Of a stretch of DNA of 64,000 nucleotides, positions 1 to 10,500 are shown one piece after another. Within the stretch, counting starts at the first letter, position 1, and every line of letters begins with the position of its first letter. The translations under genes were made by a program, and so were the position numbers. The stretch covers positions 2,540 through 66,539 of the forward strand of contig DAZE01000005.1 in NCBI GenBank assembly GCA_002507175.1. The letters are read 5' to 3'. The notes below the pieces were generated by a model. The model was not told the DNA's origin. It did not search any database and worked only from the letters and a program-made list of their open reading frames with translations. Origin of the DNA: Euryarchaeota archaeon UBA558. Lineage in GTDB: Archaea; Thermoplasmatota; Poseidoniia; Poseidoniales; Thalassarchaeaceae.

Positions 1-3000
1 GACCTGAAGTGCTGGGGCGAAAACTCACATGGGCAAATCGGGAATGAGGGCAATCCCAGCGTCGATTACTCGCTTCCACAGACCGTCTCTGGGGGCTTCT
101 CCTGGGCCGCCACCAGCAACGCGGTCGCGTCCGGCGACGTCTCTGTCTTCTCGTATTCCAGCGACAAACTCACTGGAGGGGGTTGGCACTTCTGCGCGCT
201 CCAAGATGACGACCAGCCGTTTTGCTGGGGCGCGTCGGGTAGCGGACAATTGGGCGTCGGCGCTACCTCCCATACTTACGGCCGCCCAACGCCCTCTCAA
301 GTCCTCCACCCTGCCAATGTCACGTCGATGAGTGGTGGTGGCTTTCACACCTGCGCCATCCGCGAGGATGGCTCCTTGATCTGCTGGGGTTCGGATCAAT
401 ATGGACAACTTGGGAACGGCGGAAATGGCTACTGGGACAACTCGCCCGGCGATCAAGCCACTCCTCCACTCGAGTCGGCGTTGGATCTCGGCCCCAACCG
501 TACTGCCCTGGAAGTCAGTGCGGGCGCTGACCACACATGCGTCATCCTCGACAACGGAGACATCAAGTGCTGGGGGAGTAACCAGTATGGGCAGTTGGGC
601 AACGGTCAGACTTCATATGAATACTCCATCCCATCAAGCGTAGTCGATCTGGGAGATGGTCGAACCGCTGTTTCACTGGGCAAAGGTGGCACCTCTTACC
701 ATGCCTGCGCCATCCTCGACAACGGCGACCTCAAGTGCTGGGGCAGGGATGACTACGGACAAATCGGCGACGGTGGAACGGTTTCTCAACAATACCCCTA
801 CAACTACGGCGATTATCTCAGCGAGCCATCTGATCCCATTGACCTAGGCACTGGACGGACGGCAGTAGCTGTCGCTTTGGGTGCTTATTTCACCTGCGCA
901 ATTCTAGATAATGGATCCGTCAAGTGCTGGGGGCAGGATTTCTATGGGCAACTGGGCGACGGCGGGACTTCAACACACATGGGCTCTCCTGTCTCGGTGG
1001 ACCTCGGTCCGGGCCGAACAGCGGTCGCAATCACTGCGAGTCGGGAACACGCATGCGCCATTCTGGACACGGGGGACGTCAAGTGCTGGGGTGCTAATGG
1101 TAAAGGCCAGCTTGGCCTGGGGGTCGCTGAGCCGCACCACCCGTCCATAACCTACGCCCCATCCCACACCATCCTCCTCGGCACGGGCCGAACGGCAGTC
1201 AGCATCGCTGCCAGCGGGGAAGCCACATGCGCCATCCTCGACGACGCCTCGATGAGGTGCTGGGGAAGTTTCAAGCACGGCAACCTCGGTGTCGAGGTAT
1301 TCAGAGTTGATGTATTTTGGAACAATATTCCTCACAACATTGACGGTGGCAGTCAATGGCCAATTCTGGTCGATGACGACACCAGGTGGCGGCTCCCGAC
1401 TGGTGATGACTGGGGGTTCATCGAGGGGCGCCCTAATGCATGGGACACGTCCGCCCTGCCTCTGCCTACCAGATCGGTCAGCTTCAGCCTGATCAGCCTC
1501 GCTGACTCCGACGATGACGGCCTACCAGACGAGCTTCCAAGTGACTACGACCCATCGGAGGGCCCTACCCCGGGCCTCGTGGCCGACGAGGACGACGATG
1601 ACGACGGCATCTCCGACTTCGACGAGCTGGCGATGGGGACCGACCCGACCAGCCCTGACACGGATGGTGACGGCTACTGCGACGGCACGGAGGCAGTGGT
1701 CGGTGTCTGCGAGGCAGGCCCAGACGCTTTCCCTTCAGATCCGTCCGCTCACGCGGACACCGACGGCGACGGCATGCCGGACACGATAACAGGGACTTCG
1801 ACGTCCGCCCCGCCCCTCGTCGAGGACACCGACGACGACGGCGACGGGCTCGAGGACACCAGCGAGACGAACACCGGCCTCTATGTCGACGGGTCTGACA
1901 CGGGCACCGACCCCCTGAATCCCGACACCGACTTCGACGGGGTCTGCGACGGGCCCAATGCCGTCCCCCCGACATGCGAGGCGGGGCCGGACGGCGACCC
2001 CTTGGGCCAGCCCGCCGAGGGGACGATCTACGGCCTCAGGAACTCGAAGATGGTGAGCATCCAGCCGGACGGGGTCGCTGAGGGCGCGACCTACGAGGTA
2101 CGACCCGATTTGCCGCCAGGCGTCAGGCTGAGCGCGATCGGAGGGGCGATCTACGGCACGCCGACCGAGGTGTTCGGCAAAACTTCGTTCACCGTCTGGG
2201 CGAACCAGACCGACGGAACGTCGGTCGAGACGGTCTTCTGGATCGAGGTCCTGGAGGACACCGACGGCGACGGCATGCCAGACGAGCTGCCCGACGACTA
2301 CGACGCCTCAGAGGGCGATCTGGTCGAGGACGAGGATGACGACAACGACGGCGTACAGGACCTCGACGAGGGGGCGTCGGGAACAGACCCGACCAATCCC
2401 GACGGCGACGGCGACGGCATCTGCGACGGGCCCATATCCTTCCTCCCGACATGCATCGCCGGCCCGGACTCGAACCCCTTCGGCATACAGCACCCCTCAC
2501 CGCTCCTCCTGGTCAAGAACTCCGGGGTGGCGACCCCGATACAGCCCCCGAACCACGTTCCGGACGCCACGTGGGAGGTCTCCCCTGACCTGCCGCTGGG
2601 CATGGTGCTCGACCCCGCGACCGGGATGATCTCAGGGGCGCCGGCGCAGGCCATGGCCAACACGACCTACACCATCTGGGCGAACCAGTCCGACGGCATG
2701 TCGATCGAGGCGGCCTTCTGGCTCGAGGTCCTTGAGGACACCGACGGCGACGGCATGCCAGACGAGCTCCCCGACGACTACGACGCCTCAGAGGGCGATC
2801 TGGTCGAGGACGAGGACGACGACAACGACGGCTCTTCGGATCTCGACGAGGCCGCGAGGGGCACGGACCCGAGGGTCCCGGACTCTGACGGGGACGGGGT
2901 CTGCGACGGTCCGATCGCCCCGGCAAACAGCGACTGCACGGCGCAAGTCGACGCAAGCAGCGTCGAGGACTTGGGACCCGGATACCTGTGGATGCTGTGC

Positions 3001-4038
3001 TGCCTCCTCCTCCTGCTCCTCCTGATCCTCCTCCTGCCGCTGATCGGACGCGACAGGACAGTGCTCGTGGGCCCAGAGCCAGAGAACACGAGGGCGGAGC
3101 CCGAGTTCATCGGAGGGACCGGCACCGAGGAGGACCCGTTCGTCCTAGCCCCGGCCGAGGGCGTGAAGCCCGGCCAGGCCGTGAGCAGCAAGGAGACGAT
3201 CACGATAGACGGCATGTCGAGGATCGACATGGTGCTGACGGACCTAGGACAGGGGGCGAACGGAAACCGCTTCGGCATGCGCGAGTCAGGCACCGACGAG
3301 AGCGTCACCCGGGAGCTCCCGATTGACTACGGCGAGATCACCATCAGCATGGTGTTCGATGACAGCGTCGGCGGGCCGACCAAGGAGGGCGGCGAGTTCA
3401 CCGGACTCCTGAAGCTGGGAAGAGCGAGCGTCTACCTGTCATGGACCGTCAGGGTCCAGCCCGACGGGGGAAGGTCAGTCGGAGATGCGAAGAAGGGGGC
3501 CGCCAAGAAGGGGGCTGCCGTGAAGGTAGCAGCGTCCAAGCCAGCCACCAAGGAGGAGAAGAAGGCGGCGGAGCTCGAGCGCGTCAGGGAGCGCTCCAGC
3601 ACGATCGACTTCGCGACCCTCGGCCTAGCGCCCTCCACCGGGTTGGCCATGGATGTCGGCAAGGGCGCGGACGAGATCAAGGTCTCGGACGGCTCCAAGT
3701 TTGCAGACAGCGGCTCGGCTAGGATAAGCGACTCTAGGGGCACCACCGTCATAACCTGGACAGGGAGGGACGGGGACACCCTGACTGGTATCTCGGGCCT
3801 GACCAGGGCCTTCGCGGCCGCAGCGACGGTCACGGCCATGGACGACCTGCAGGCCATCAAGGGGATCGGGCCATTCCTCGAGGAGAAGCTGAACGCTCTC
3901 GGGATCACGACCTACCGCCAGATCGCCAACATGGACGCGAGGCTGGAGGACCAGGTCAACGAGGCGATCGAGTTCTTCCCCGGCCGAGTCAGGAGGGACG
4001 AGTGGGCAAGGCAGGCGGGTGAGTTCTCGCCGGACTGA
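1..4038 (+). CDS. RCC1-repeat, calcium-binding-repeat surface protein with TM anchor and cytoplasmic helix-hairpin-helix (5' partial)
   Basis: The frame is open from the first base, so the N-terminus lies outside the window. Domains in order: (1) RCC1/BNR-like beta-propeller repeats over about bases 1-1290, each with a Cys-Ala-Ile-Leu-Asp core followed by Lys-Cys-Trp-Gly and Gly-Gln-Leu-Gly, at least eight CWG copies; (2) Asp-rich DxDxDG repeats like thrombospondin type 3/calcium-binding repeats (about 1507-2900), alternating with two putative Ig-like domains (WxNQTDG and FWxEVLEDTDGDG blocks); (3) a Leu-rich membrane span at about 2983-3045; (4) an acidic then Lys/Ala-rich cytoplasmic linker; (5) a C-terminal helix-hairpin-helix (IKGIGPFLEEKLNALGI) at about 3850-3900. 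Family knowledge makes it a cell-surface protein; the ligand is unknown. The terminal HhH resembles DNA-binding or DUF4332-like HhH units, which is odd for a surface protein. The second half is GC-richer than neighbouring genes. Confidence 0.8.
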   Translation, partial: DLKCWGENSHGQIGNEGNPSVDYSLPQTVSGGFSWAATSNAVASGDVSVFSYSSDKLTGGGWHFCALQDDDQPFCWGASGSGQLGVGATSHTYGRPTPSQVLHPANVTSMSGGGFHTCAIREDGSLICWGSDQYGQLGNGGNGYWDNSPGDQATPPLESALDLGPNRTALEVSAGADHTCVILDNGDIKCWGSNQYGQLGNGQTSYEYSIPSSVVDLGDGRTAVSLGKGGTSYHACAILDNGDLKCWGRDDYGQIGDGGTVSQQYPYNYGDYLSEPSDPIDLGTGRTAVAVALGAYFTCAILDNGSVKCWGQDFYGQLGDGGTSTHMGSPVSVDLGPGRTAVAITASREHACAILDTGDVKCWGANGKGQLGLGVAEPHHPSITYAPSHTILLGTGRTAVSIAASGEATCAILDDASMRCWGSFKHGNLGVEVFRVDVFWNNIPHNIDGGSQWPILVDDDTRWRLPTGDDWGFIEGRPNAWDTSALPLPTRSVSFSLISLADSDDDGLPDELPSDYDPSEGPTPGLVADEDDDDDGISDFDELAMGTDPTSPDTDGDGYCDGTEAVVGVCEAGPDAFPSDPSAHADTDGDGMPDTITGTSTSAPPLVEDTDDDGDGLEDTSETNTGLYVDGSDTGTDPLNPDTDFDGVCDGPNAVPPTCEAGPDGDPLGQPAEGTIYGLRNSKMVSIQPDGVAEGATYEVRPDLPPGVRLSAIGGAIYGTPTEVFGKTSFTVWANQTDGTSVETVFWIEVLEDTDGDGMPDELPDDYDASEGDLVEDEDDDNDGVQDLDEGASGTDPTNPDGDGDGICDGPISFLPTCIAGPDSNPFGIQHPSPLLLVKNSGVATPIQPPNHVPDATWEVSPDLPLGMVLDPATGMISGAPAQAMANTTYTIWANQSDGMSIEAAFWLEVLEDTDGDGMPDELPDDYDASEGDLVEDEDDDNDGSSDLDEAARGTDPRVPDSDGDGVCDGPIAPANSDCTAQVDASSVEDLGPGYLWMLCCLLLLLLLILLLPLIGRDRTVLVGPEPENTRAEPEFIGGTGTEEDPFVLAPAEGVKPGQAVSSKETITIDGMSRIDMVLTDLGQGANGNRFGMRESGTDESVTRELPIDYGEITISMVFDDSVGGPTKEGGEFTGLLKLGRASVYLSWTVRVQPDGGRSVGDAKKGAAKKGAAVKVAASKPATKEEKKAAELERVRERSSTIDFATLGLAPSTGLAMDVGKGADEIKVSDGSKFADSGSARISDSRGTTVITWTGRDGDTLTGISGLTRAFAAAATVTAMDDLQAIKGIGPFLEEKLNALGITTYRQIANMDARLEDQVNEAIEFFPGRVRRDEWARQAGEFSPD

Positions 4039-4103
4039 GCAGCATACTACCTCAATCATCCTCAAATAGGAAAGGCGAGCCGGTTGGCCCCGGAGGCAGT
4101 CAC

Positions 4104-4691
4104 ATGGGTGTAGCCAAGTACATGAAAGCGACTTGGAACAGACCGAAATTGGGCATGTCCAAAGAAGCAAGGAGGAACCGAATGTCCTCCTGGAGGAAAG
4201 AGGGCGTGTTCCAAAGAATCGAGCGTCCAACACGCATCGACGCCGCTCGGAGAGTTGGCTACAAGGCGAAACAGGGGATCGTCCTCGTGCGAACCAGAGT
4301 CAGGCGAGGCGGTCTCAGGAAAGGAAAAATCCACATGAAGAGAAAGCCATCGAACGCCGGTATCAAGAAAATCACAATGGCCAAGTCGATCCAGAGGATA
4401 GCAGAGGAGCGGGTCAGTAGACGATACCCCAACTTGGAGGTGTTGAACTCCTACTGGGTCGGCGAAGATGGAAAAAACAAATTCTACGAGGTCATACTCA
4501 TAGACCCACATCACCCAGCCATTAAAGCCGACAAACAGCTAAGTTGGATTTCGACTGGATCCAGTCACTCCGGCAGAGCATACAGGGGCAAGACCTCGGC
4601 CGGGAAGAGGGGACGAGGTCTACTCAATAAGGGCAAGGGAGCTGAAAAGCTACGACCGAGCCTGAAGGCGAACAAGAACCGCGGCAAGTAA
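4104..4691 (+). CDS. rpl15e: 50S ribosomal protein L15e
   Basis: This 195-residue protein matches archaeal/eukaryotic L15e over its whole length, a large-subunit protein with no bacterial counterpart. It is strongly basic. Visible family features are the N-terminal MGVAKYMKATWNRP-like segment, the VRVRRGGLRKG-type basic patch near residue 70, the RRYPNLEVLNSYWVGEDG block near residue 110 and a Gly/Lys/Arg-rich C-terminus. The ATG is preceded by a GGAGG-type ribosome binding site at about 4093. It is the first of two small genes between two surface-protein regions. No abnormal feature is seen, and the length is typical of the family. Confidence 0.97.
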   Translation: MGVAKYMKATWNRPKLGMSKEARRNRMSSWRKEGVFQRIERPTRIDAARRVGYKAKQGIVLVRTRVRRGGLRKGKIHMKRKPSNAGIKKITMAKSIQRIAEERVSRRYPNLEVLNSYWVGEDGKNKFYEVILIDPHHPAIKADKQLSWISTGSSHSGRAYRGKTSAGKRGRGLLNKGKGAEKLRPSLKANKNRGK

Positions 4692-4737
4692 GTTCTTTGA
4701 GCGTCAACTTGATGCTGACAACTCCAACCTAGGCATC

Positions 4738-4998
4738 ATGCCCGACCGCAGGTTAACCACTCTGCACGGTCTACCCGTTGTTCTTCCGGACGCTAGGATA
4801 TTGGGTGTTGTCCACGATGTTGTCTTGAATGATAAGGCCAGTTCTTGCACCCATCTATTTGTCGTCGAAACTCCTGAAGAAATCGTCGAAGGAGGCATGC
4901 ATGTCTCCATACCATGGTCATGGGTACGCTCCGTTTCAGATGTGATCCTGTTGAGGTGGTTCCCCCCAACTCCTATCCCTCGCCGACCGGAACTATGA
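4738..4998 (+). CDS. Small PRC-barrel-like domain protein
   Basis: The product is 86 residues with no membrane segment. The pattern of a short strand, Gly-Val-Val-His-Asp-Val-Val at residues 22-28, then a strand and a Pro-Trp-Ser-Trp-Val near residue 60 is typical of stand-alone archaeal PRC-barrel proteins (RimM C-terminal fold), which are thought to bind RNA or protein partners. It starts 46 bases after L15e on the same strand, so it may be co-transcribed with it. The fold is assigned by eye from the pattern only. No catalytic residues are apparent and the role is unknown. Confidence 0.6.
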   Translation: MPDRRLTTLHGLPVVLPDARILGVVHDVVLNDKASSCTHLFVVETPEEIVEGGMHVSIPWSWVRSVSDVILLRWFPPTPIPRRPEL

Positions 4999-5021
4999 GA
5001 GAACCATTTGGTCACAGGACC

Positions 5022-5033
5022 GATATTATGTAA
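5022..5033 (+). promoter_or_regulatory. Possible TATA box for the surface-protein cluster
   Basis: An A/T-rich element (GATATTATGTAA) lies about 27-35 bases before the GTG chosen as the start of the next gene, the spacing expected for an archaeal TATA box and a transcript with almost no leader. No Shine-Dalgarno-like sequence precedes that GTG, which fits leaderless translation. The call rests on position and composition only. Confidence 0.3.
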
Positions 5034-5058
5034 AGGACGATCCAGCACGGTCCTATTT

Positions 5059-7476
5059 GTGAATCGCATCAATCCCCTTCTGGTCGTACTGATGCTACTT
5101 GTGTTGCCAGTTCAGATTCAAGCTGCAGAATCCAAGGCTACTGTGACGTGCATACAGGATGATATTTCACAAGGCGCTTCAGTCTGGAGCCTAACTGACC
5201 AAAGTTGCCTGAGGATGAGTCTGGGTCTCTTGAGTCCAGGCACCACTGTTGAATTCAACGTATCCACAGACGCCGCAGTGGACTTACTGTTGTTCTCTTC
5301 AACCGGAGTCGTCGTCTATCAACAAGAGCAGAACTACAGAAGGGCAGACGTATGGGAGTCAAGCTCGGTCTTCGAGGACTTCACCGGTGAAGGAACCTGG
5401 AAGTGGTCTTCCCCTACTGACAGAGGCGCAACTCGATGGTATCTGGTTGTGGATAACCTAGACCATCCCCAAGACCAGGACCAAGGAGCTCTAGGGGGAT
5501 CCTCTGCAGGCGTCTCCTTGGCGGCAAGCTTAGCACAAGATGAACCATTCACGCTCTTCAGCGGCATAACCCATTTAGAACCAACAAGCTTTGCAACTCT
5601 GTTAGGCCCATTTGACGCAGACTCAGGAACCATAATCAAGGTTTCAGCATCGTCAATGGTGGGTGAGTCAGACGTCTTCCTAATGACCCAGAATCAGTAC
5701 CAGCTTTACTCAGCAGGAGCAGCCCCTGCTCGGATAGAAGAAGGCTCAATGCTTCTCATAAGTGAACCTAGAACAGTCTTGTACAGTATTTCTGAGGAGT
5801 TAGGTGGTGCGAACCTCTACGTCGTCCTTGACAACAAGGGCGGAGGCGGAGGTGTCGGTCTTTCTCCGATTGCCACTACGGTCACGGTTTCGCTCACCCC
5901 AATCCTAGATCCCAGAATTACTGATGCCGACTCGCTTGCGGTGATTGATGTGGGATCGAATGTTTTGCTGGATGCCAGTACGACTCCTAACCGATCTGGC
6001 CAGATAGCAACAGAGGGCTACCTCTGGGATGTTGATGGCGACGGGTTCAGCGACTTGGCTGGAATTCAAGTCGAGACCTCGTGGTCAGAACCCGGTGATT
6101 TGACGATTTACCTCAGAGTCATCGGTGTCGATGGCCGCCCTGCCACAAAATTCCATGAGATCAGCGTGGTAGACATTTCACCTCCACAAGCGAAAATCGA
6201 GGGTTCACAGAACATCACTCGGGCATTTGGCGAATCGATATCCCTGAGGGGTACGTATTCCGACAATTGGAATGTAGTCTCGGTAAAATGGTACTTGGGA
6301 GAATCACTCGTACTGACCGACCCATCCCCTCAGATGGAAGGCGAGTCCGTCTTCGATTTGGAAATCCTAATCGATCAAGTTCAGGCAGGCACCCACACAA
6401 TTAGGATGGAGGTCACAGATGCCAGTGGCATGACATCCAACTCAACTTCCAACCTCACGGTATACGATGCAACTCCCCCCTCAGTGAACAACGCCATAGT
6501 CGAGATCACCAGATTCACAGATGAGACCATCACGTTAGAGGCGTTAGCAGTAGACCTTGAGTCCGAGTCCCTCGGGTATTCATGGGATGCCGATGTGAAT
6601 ATTGACTCAGACGGCGATGGAATCACCAACAACGACATGGACAGAAGTGGGCAGACATTCACGGTGACGTATGAAAAAACGGGAATCTACTCGATAATTT
6701 GCACCGTGACCAATGATAACGGCCTTGAGACCAGCATAGAGTATATCATTGCAATTGAATCAACACAGACAACACCGTCCCTGATTGATCAAATCATGCC
6801 ATATCTTCCAATCATTGCTGCAACATCGTTGGTTTTGTTGATCGCAGCAGCACTCATATTGATCATATCAATGCGAGCCAGAAAGAAGATGAAGGAGATA
6901 GAGGAGGAGCTGCGAAACCAAGAGCAAGAGCAGATACAGGTACCGAGCGAATCTGAACAGAAGGAGATGTTTGCAAGAAACAGGGACGATGGACAATCCA
7001 GCTTCAGCTACAGAAGGAGCACCACGACGGAAATTTCCGCTGATCCAGACATTGCCGCACTATTGGGCCGCAAACCAAGTGACATGGCCCAATCTCGTAA
7101 AAATAGGCGCAATGACGACCTATTGTCATTGATGTTTGAGGAAGAAAATGATGGGGGCGAGGACGCAACGACTGATTTAGAGAACGATGAAACCGAAAGA
7201 TCCAGACCCCAGATACCTCAGATTCCTATATCCGAAGAAATACCTGGTCCGTCATCAATCTCAGGCAGGGAAACAAATGAAATCAACGAGGAAGAACAGC
7301 CCACAGATGACCCACCCCCTCCTGGCGACGCCGAGGAGTTGGTCCAAGACCTCCAAATGCGAGTAAAATGCAGCGAATGCCAAGCTCAATTTAGGGTAAA
7401 AATACCTCATGGGGCACCTGGCGTCAGGGCATCATGTCCAACATGTGGCTCACTACAGGTTGTCAGACGACCGTGA
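5059..7476 (+). CDS. Secreted/membrane PKD-like protein with cytoplasmic MJ0042-type zinc ribbon
   Basis: The frame is open from a TTG at 5008, but the GTG at 5059 places a clean signal peptide (MNRINPLLVVLMLLVLP, cleaved near IQA) at the N-terminus, so I chose it; 805 residues. Residues about 20-580 are extracytoplasmic and rich in beta strands. Two or more PKD/Ig-like domains carry DVDGDGFSD and WDADVNIDSDGDG motifs, which also look like calcium-binding loops. A single membrane span lies at about 584-607, followed by a charged, coiled-coil-prone, acidic cytoplasmic stretch. At residues about 771-799 a zinc ribbon of CxxC...CxxC form (CSEC and CPTC) resembles the MJ0042/FYDLN type. It is the first of five consecutive surface-protein genes. 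Function is unknown; the topology suggests linking the outside to a cytoplasmic partner. Confidence 0.75.
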   Translation: MNRINPLLVVLMLLVLPVQIQAAESKATVTCIQDDISQGASVWSLTDQSCLRMSLGLLSPGTTVEFNVSTDAAVDLLLFSSTGVVVYQQEQNYRRADVWESSSVFEDFTGEGTWKWSSPTDRGATRWYLVVDNLDHPQDQDQGALGGSSAGVSLAASLAQDEPFTLFSGITHLEPTSFATLLGPFDADSGTIIKVSASSMVGESDVFLMTQNQYQLYSAGAAPARIEEGSMLLISEPRTVLYSISEELGGANLYVVLDNKGGGGGVGLSPIATTVTVSLTPILDPRITDADSLAVIDVGSNVLLDASTTPNRSGQIATEGYLWDVDGDGFSDLAGIQVETSWSEPGDLTIYLRVIGVDGRPATKFHEISVVDISPPQAKIEGSQNITRAFGESISLRGTYSDNWNVVSVKWYLGESLVLTDPSPQMEGESVFDLEILIDQVQAGTHTIRMEVTDASGMTSNSTSNLTVYDATPPSVNNAIVEITRFTDETITLEALAVDLESESLGYSWDADVNIDSDGDGITNNDMDRSGQTFTVTYEKTGIYSIICTVTNDNGLETSIEYIIAIESTQTTPSLIDQIMPYLPIIAATSLVLLIAAALILIISMRARKKMKEIEEELRNQEQEQIQVPSESEQKEMFARNRDDGQSSFSYRRSTTTEISADPDIAALLGRKPSDMAQSRKNRRNDDLLSLMFEEENDGGEDATTDLENDETERSRPQIPQIPISEEIPGPSSISGRETNEINEEEQPTDDPPPPGDAEELVQDLQMRVKCSECQAQFRVKIPHGAPGVRASCPTCGSLQVVRRP

Positions 7477-7532
7477 CTACATTCGATCACATCGGCGAAT
7501 ATCCTAAATCATCTTGATCCCGAAGTGGAACC

Positions 7533-10500
7533 ATGGCCGGTAGCCCTGTGAGAGCTATCTACCCCAAAAACGACTTCAAACCCTCGTGGCCAATTTTCGT
7601 CATTGTCGTCCTTTTTTCCTCGATGGCATCTCCGAGCATAATCGCCGGTGCAGATCAGAGGATTGAATCCCGCGACTTCCAGATACTCGAAGATCTCGAC
7701 TTGGTGTTATTACAGGACAATTCGATTAAGGCTGACCCCCAAGCGAGAGACCAAGCGGGCGAATCTCTGGATAGAGTCAGGAATTCAATTCGCGAAAGTG
7801 GGAACGACTCCCCAATTGCAGGGACCGATACGATGCTTACTGATATCGAGAAAATCGAGACTCTTCCCCCAGAGGTAAGACATCCCAGACCCTACGAGAT
7901 TCTAACTGACCCGGAACAAGCACCCCCTGGCGAGGTTAGGAACATATGGTCCACAATCCTGAACATCACAGACTACGCCATTTGGGTCGAATACGAGGAT
8001 CAAAATGGAGAGAAGCGGCAGAACATAGAACTAGTGACCTTCACGGACTCGCTCCAATCCCTGATCTTCAACAACGGGGAGCCATTTTTGCATCAGATGG
8101 ATGTGGATGATGATGGCAATGACGACATCGAGGTCGGACTAACCCTTGAGTTTGACTTCAATGGGGGCTGGGGCATAAACGGTGACAGGCTGTGGATCAA
8201 GCCCACCATACAGTTCAAAGTCGATGTAATCGAAGAAGAAGCTCCGATCGATCCGGCTTGGGACAATCTCGAAAGGCTGGAGGTATCTTTGGTGAAGGCG
8301 TTTGCGTATTCTGACACATTAGGGTTAGAACAAGGCGAGAGCTACGTCTGGATAATCGACTCATCCTTCACCCAACCACCTCGAGAGTTCACTCTAAATG
8401 TTGGCATAGAGAGGATTTTCCTCGACATATCAGACGCCTCATCGGAATTCTTGACGGCATTGACATTCGGCATCTTCAACCCCAATGGAGACGCTTCGGA
8501 GTCGGGCATAAGCATAGCATCACTATCAGCACCGTACGTGATCTCGATAAACAACCCCGTGGAAGATCAATGTCCGCAGGGGTATGATCCATCAGAACTC
8601 ACCACACTACCCTCTATGGAGATCTCCTGTGGGATAAGAGCTGGATTTGGGTATATTCACTATTCTCCTCCCGATCAAGATCAGCGAGATATCTGGGAAG
8701 TAGCCTACATTGATCTCGGCATTCACCCAGAGGATACGAATCTAATTATCCCTCGCGAAGTCTCTGTCACAATTAGGACCGACTCGTCCTTATCCACGGG
8801 TGCCGGCGGAGCAGGGGAGCGAAGCCTGACCTCACTGGAATATTTCGCAGATCGGGGGGCAGACATCCACCTCCATTTCCATGAGGATAGAGTGAACGTT
8901 CCTGAGGACAAAGCGGACGGTGATTTTGGAAACTCCACGGACTCCCTAGGATGGTTAAGGGGGATGCCAGCAGGAACACTATCGCCACAGGAGATAGACC
9001 GGGTGTTTACAATGCTGGGCTCCAGAACCAGCCCCGAGTTGCCAGGGTCCCAACCGGACAGGCTAGGCCTGATCATCGCCGTCAAGAATTTTTCGAGGGA
9101 CGTGACCCCGAATCAAGATAATGACGCACTACCGATAAATCCGGCAAATCCCCCCAAATCGCTCGTTCTCCTCAGGTCAGTGGAGGAAATTGAATCCATC
9201 TCTTACGACTCGTGGGTCACTCGCGGTGGTGTAGTGACGGATCATCAGACGATATCCATCACCACCGGAACCATCCCAACCGCATTGATCGTCTACGGAG
9301 ACTTCAACATAGGAGGCAGTGATGAGGGTAACAATCCGTCTCTCGGGAACAACCAGAATCTAGATTTCTTGTCCAGGATTCTTGATGCTGCTCTCGTAAA
9401 TCTCGTAGACCTCTTCCTAGACACCGCCTTAATCATCAATTCCATCCCAACTGTGGTGGTAGATGTGTTGAGCGGAGGAGTAGAATTTTCCCCAGACGGA
9501 GGGGGTCAGAACTTGCATCTGGAGATCACTGATGATTTCAGGCCTAGCCGGCAGGCAGAGGTTCTTCCCCTGATCAACCTAAAAATAGGCTCATATGATC
9601 ACTTCGACATACCTGGAAGCAACCACCTCATTCTGTCAAAGGATCGTGAGTCTGAGTTGGTACAAGGATACGATGGGCCAGTGGAACCCCTGGTCCCAGT
9701 CGCGGCATCAATAAGGTTCACAGGAATTGAGGCCATTCATGCTACGTACGACAGGTCAACGGAAGATAGGACATTTCAGATTAAGTCGAAAAACACCGGC
9801 CCTCTGAAATTCCTTTTCATCGACTTCTTCGGAACCGACCTCGCGAATGCGTCAACTCAGAGCCTGTCTATCTCAGATCTCCCAGACACAATCGACCTAA
9901 CTGTTGGAGTCGAAACAGCAAGTTATGTCGCAAGTGATGAAATAACCTCATTCCAGTATCACGCTTCTAACGGCAGCCAAAAGCAAGCCGTCAGAATCCT
10001 AGGAATACCCGATTCCTTCGATGCCAGCTTTGGAAATACCATATCATGGGAAACAGATGGGGCCATTTCTTCTGTAGAAGCCCAAATTACAAATTCTCCC
10101 ACACCACATGTCATGGATGGAGACCACTTCTTCTACAGCCATGAGGCAGAGAATCAAACTTCAAGCCTGTCAACTAGGATCTCGGGTTTGAGTAAGGTCT
10201 CATGGAAGCCTGCAGACAACGCCTCTGCATTGGGTGTTGCAGGCAGAAGCACAGCGAGCATCACCACCTCTGATGCCACACCATTCGGGATTGCTGTCGA
10301 CCATGTCCCGGTGGTCGGTATGAACAATGCGCTAAGTGCAACCGTGATGCTCGACCCCCTGCCCTCTTCCCTCTCCATCCAAATTCCAGGAAACGGCACT
10401 GGACAGGGCGATATCGACATACCCGTTCTCGACAGGACTCAAGGTGTCTCTGGATTGGCCTTCTTCCTTGGGGGGTTCACGGACCTAGGACAATCAATCA

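Noticed and set aside
1..1290. Regularly spaced similar segments that could suggest a CRISPR or tandem DNA repeat
   Set aside because: They are in frame, differ at many silent sites and encode RCC1 propeller repeats; there are no spacers.
1565..2956. Long open frames on the minus strand opposite the calcium-repeat region
   Set aside because: They consist of Arg/Ser/Pro-rich low-complexity translations produced by GC-rich Asp/Gly repeats on the plus strand; no domain or start signal.
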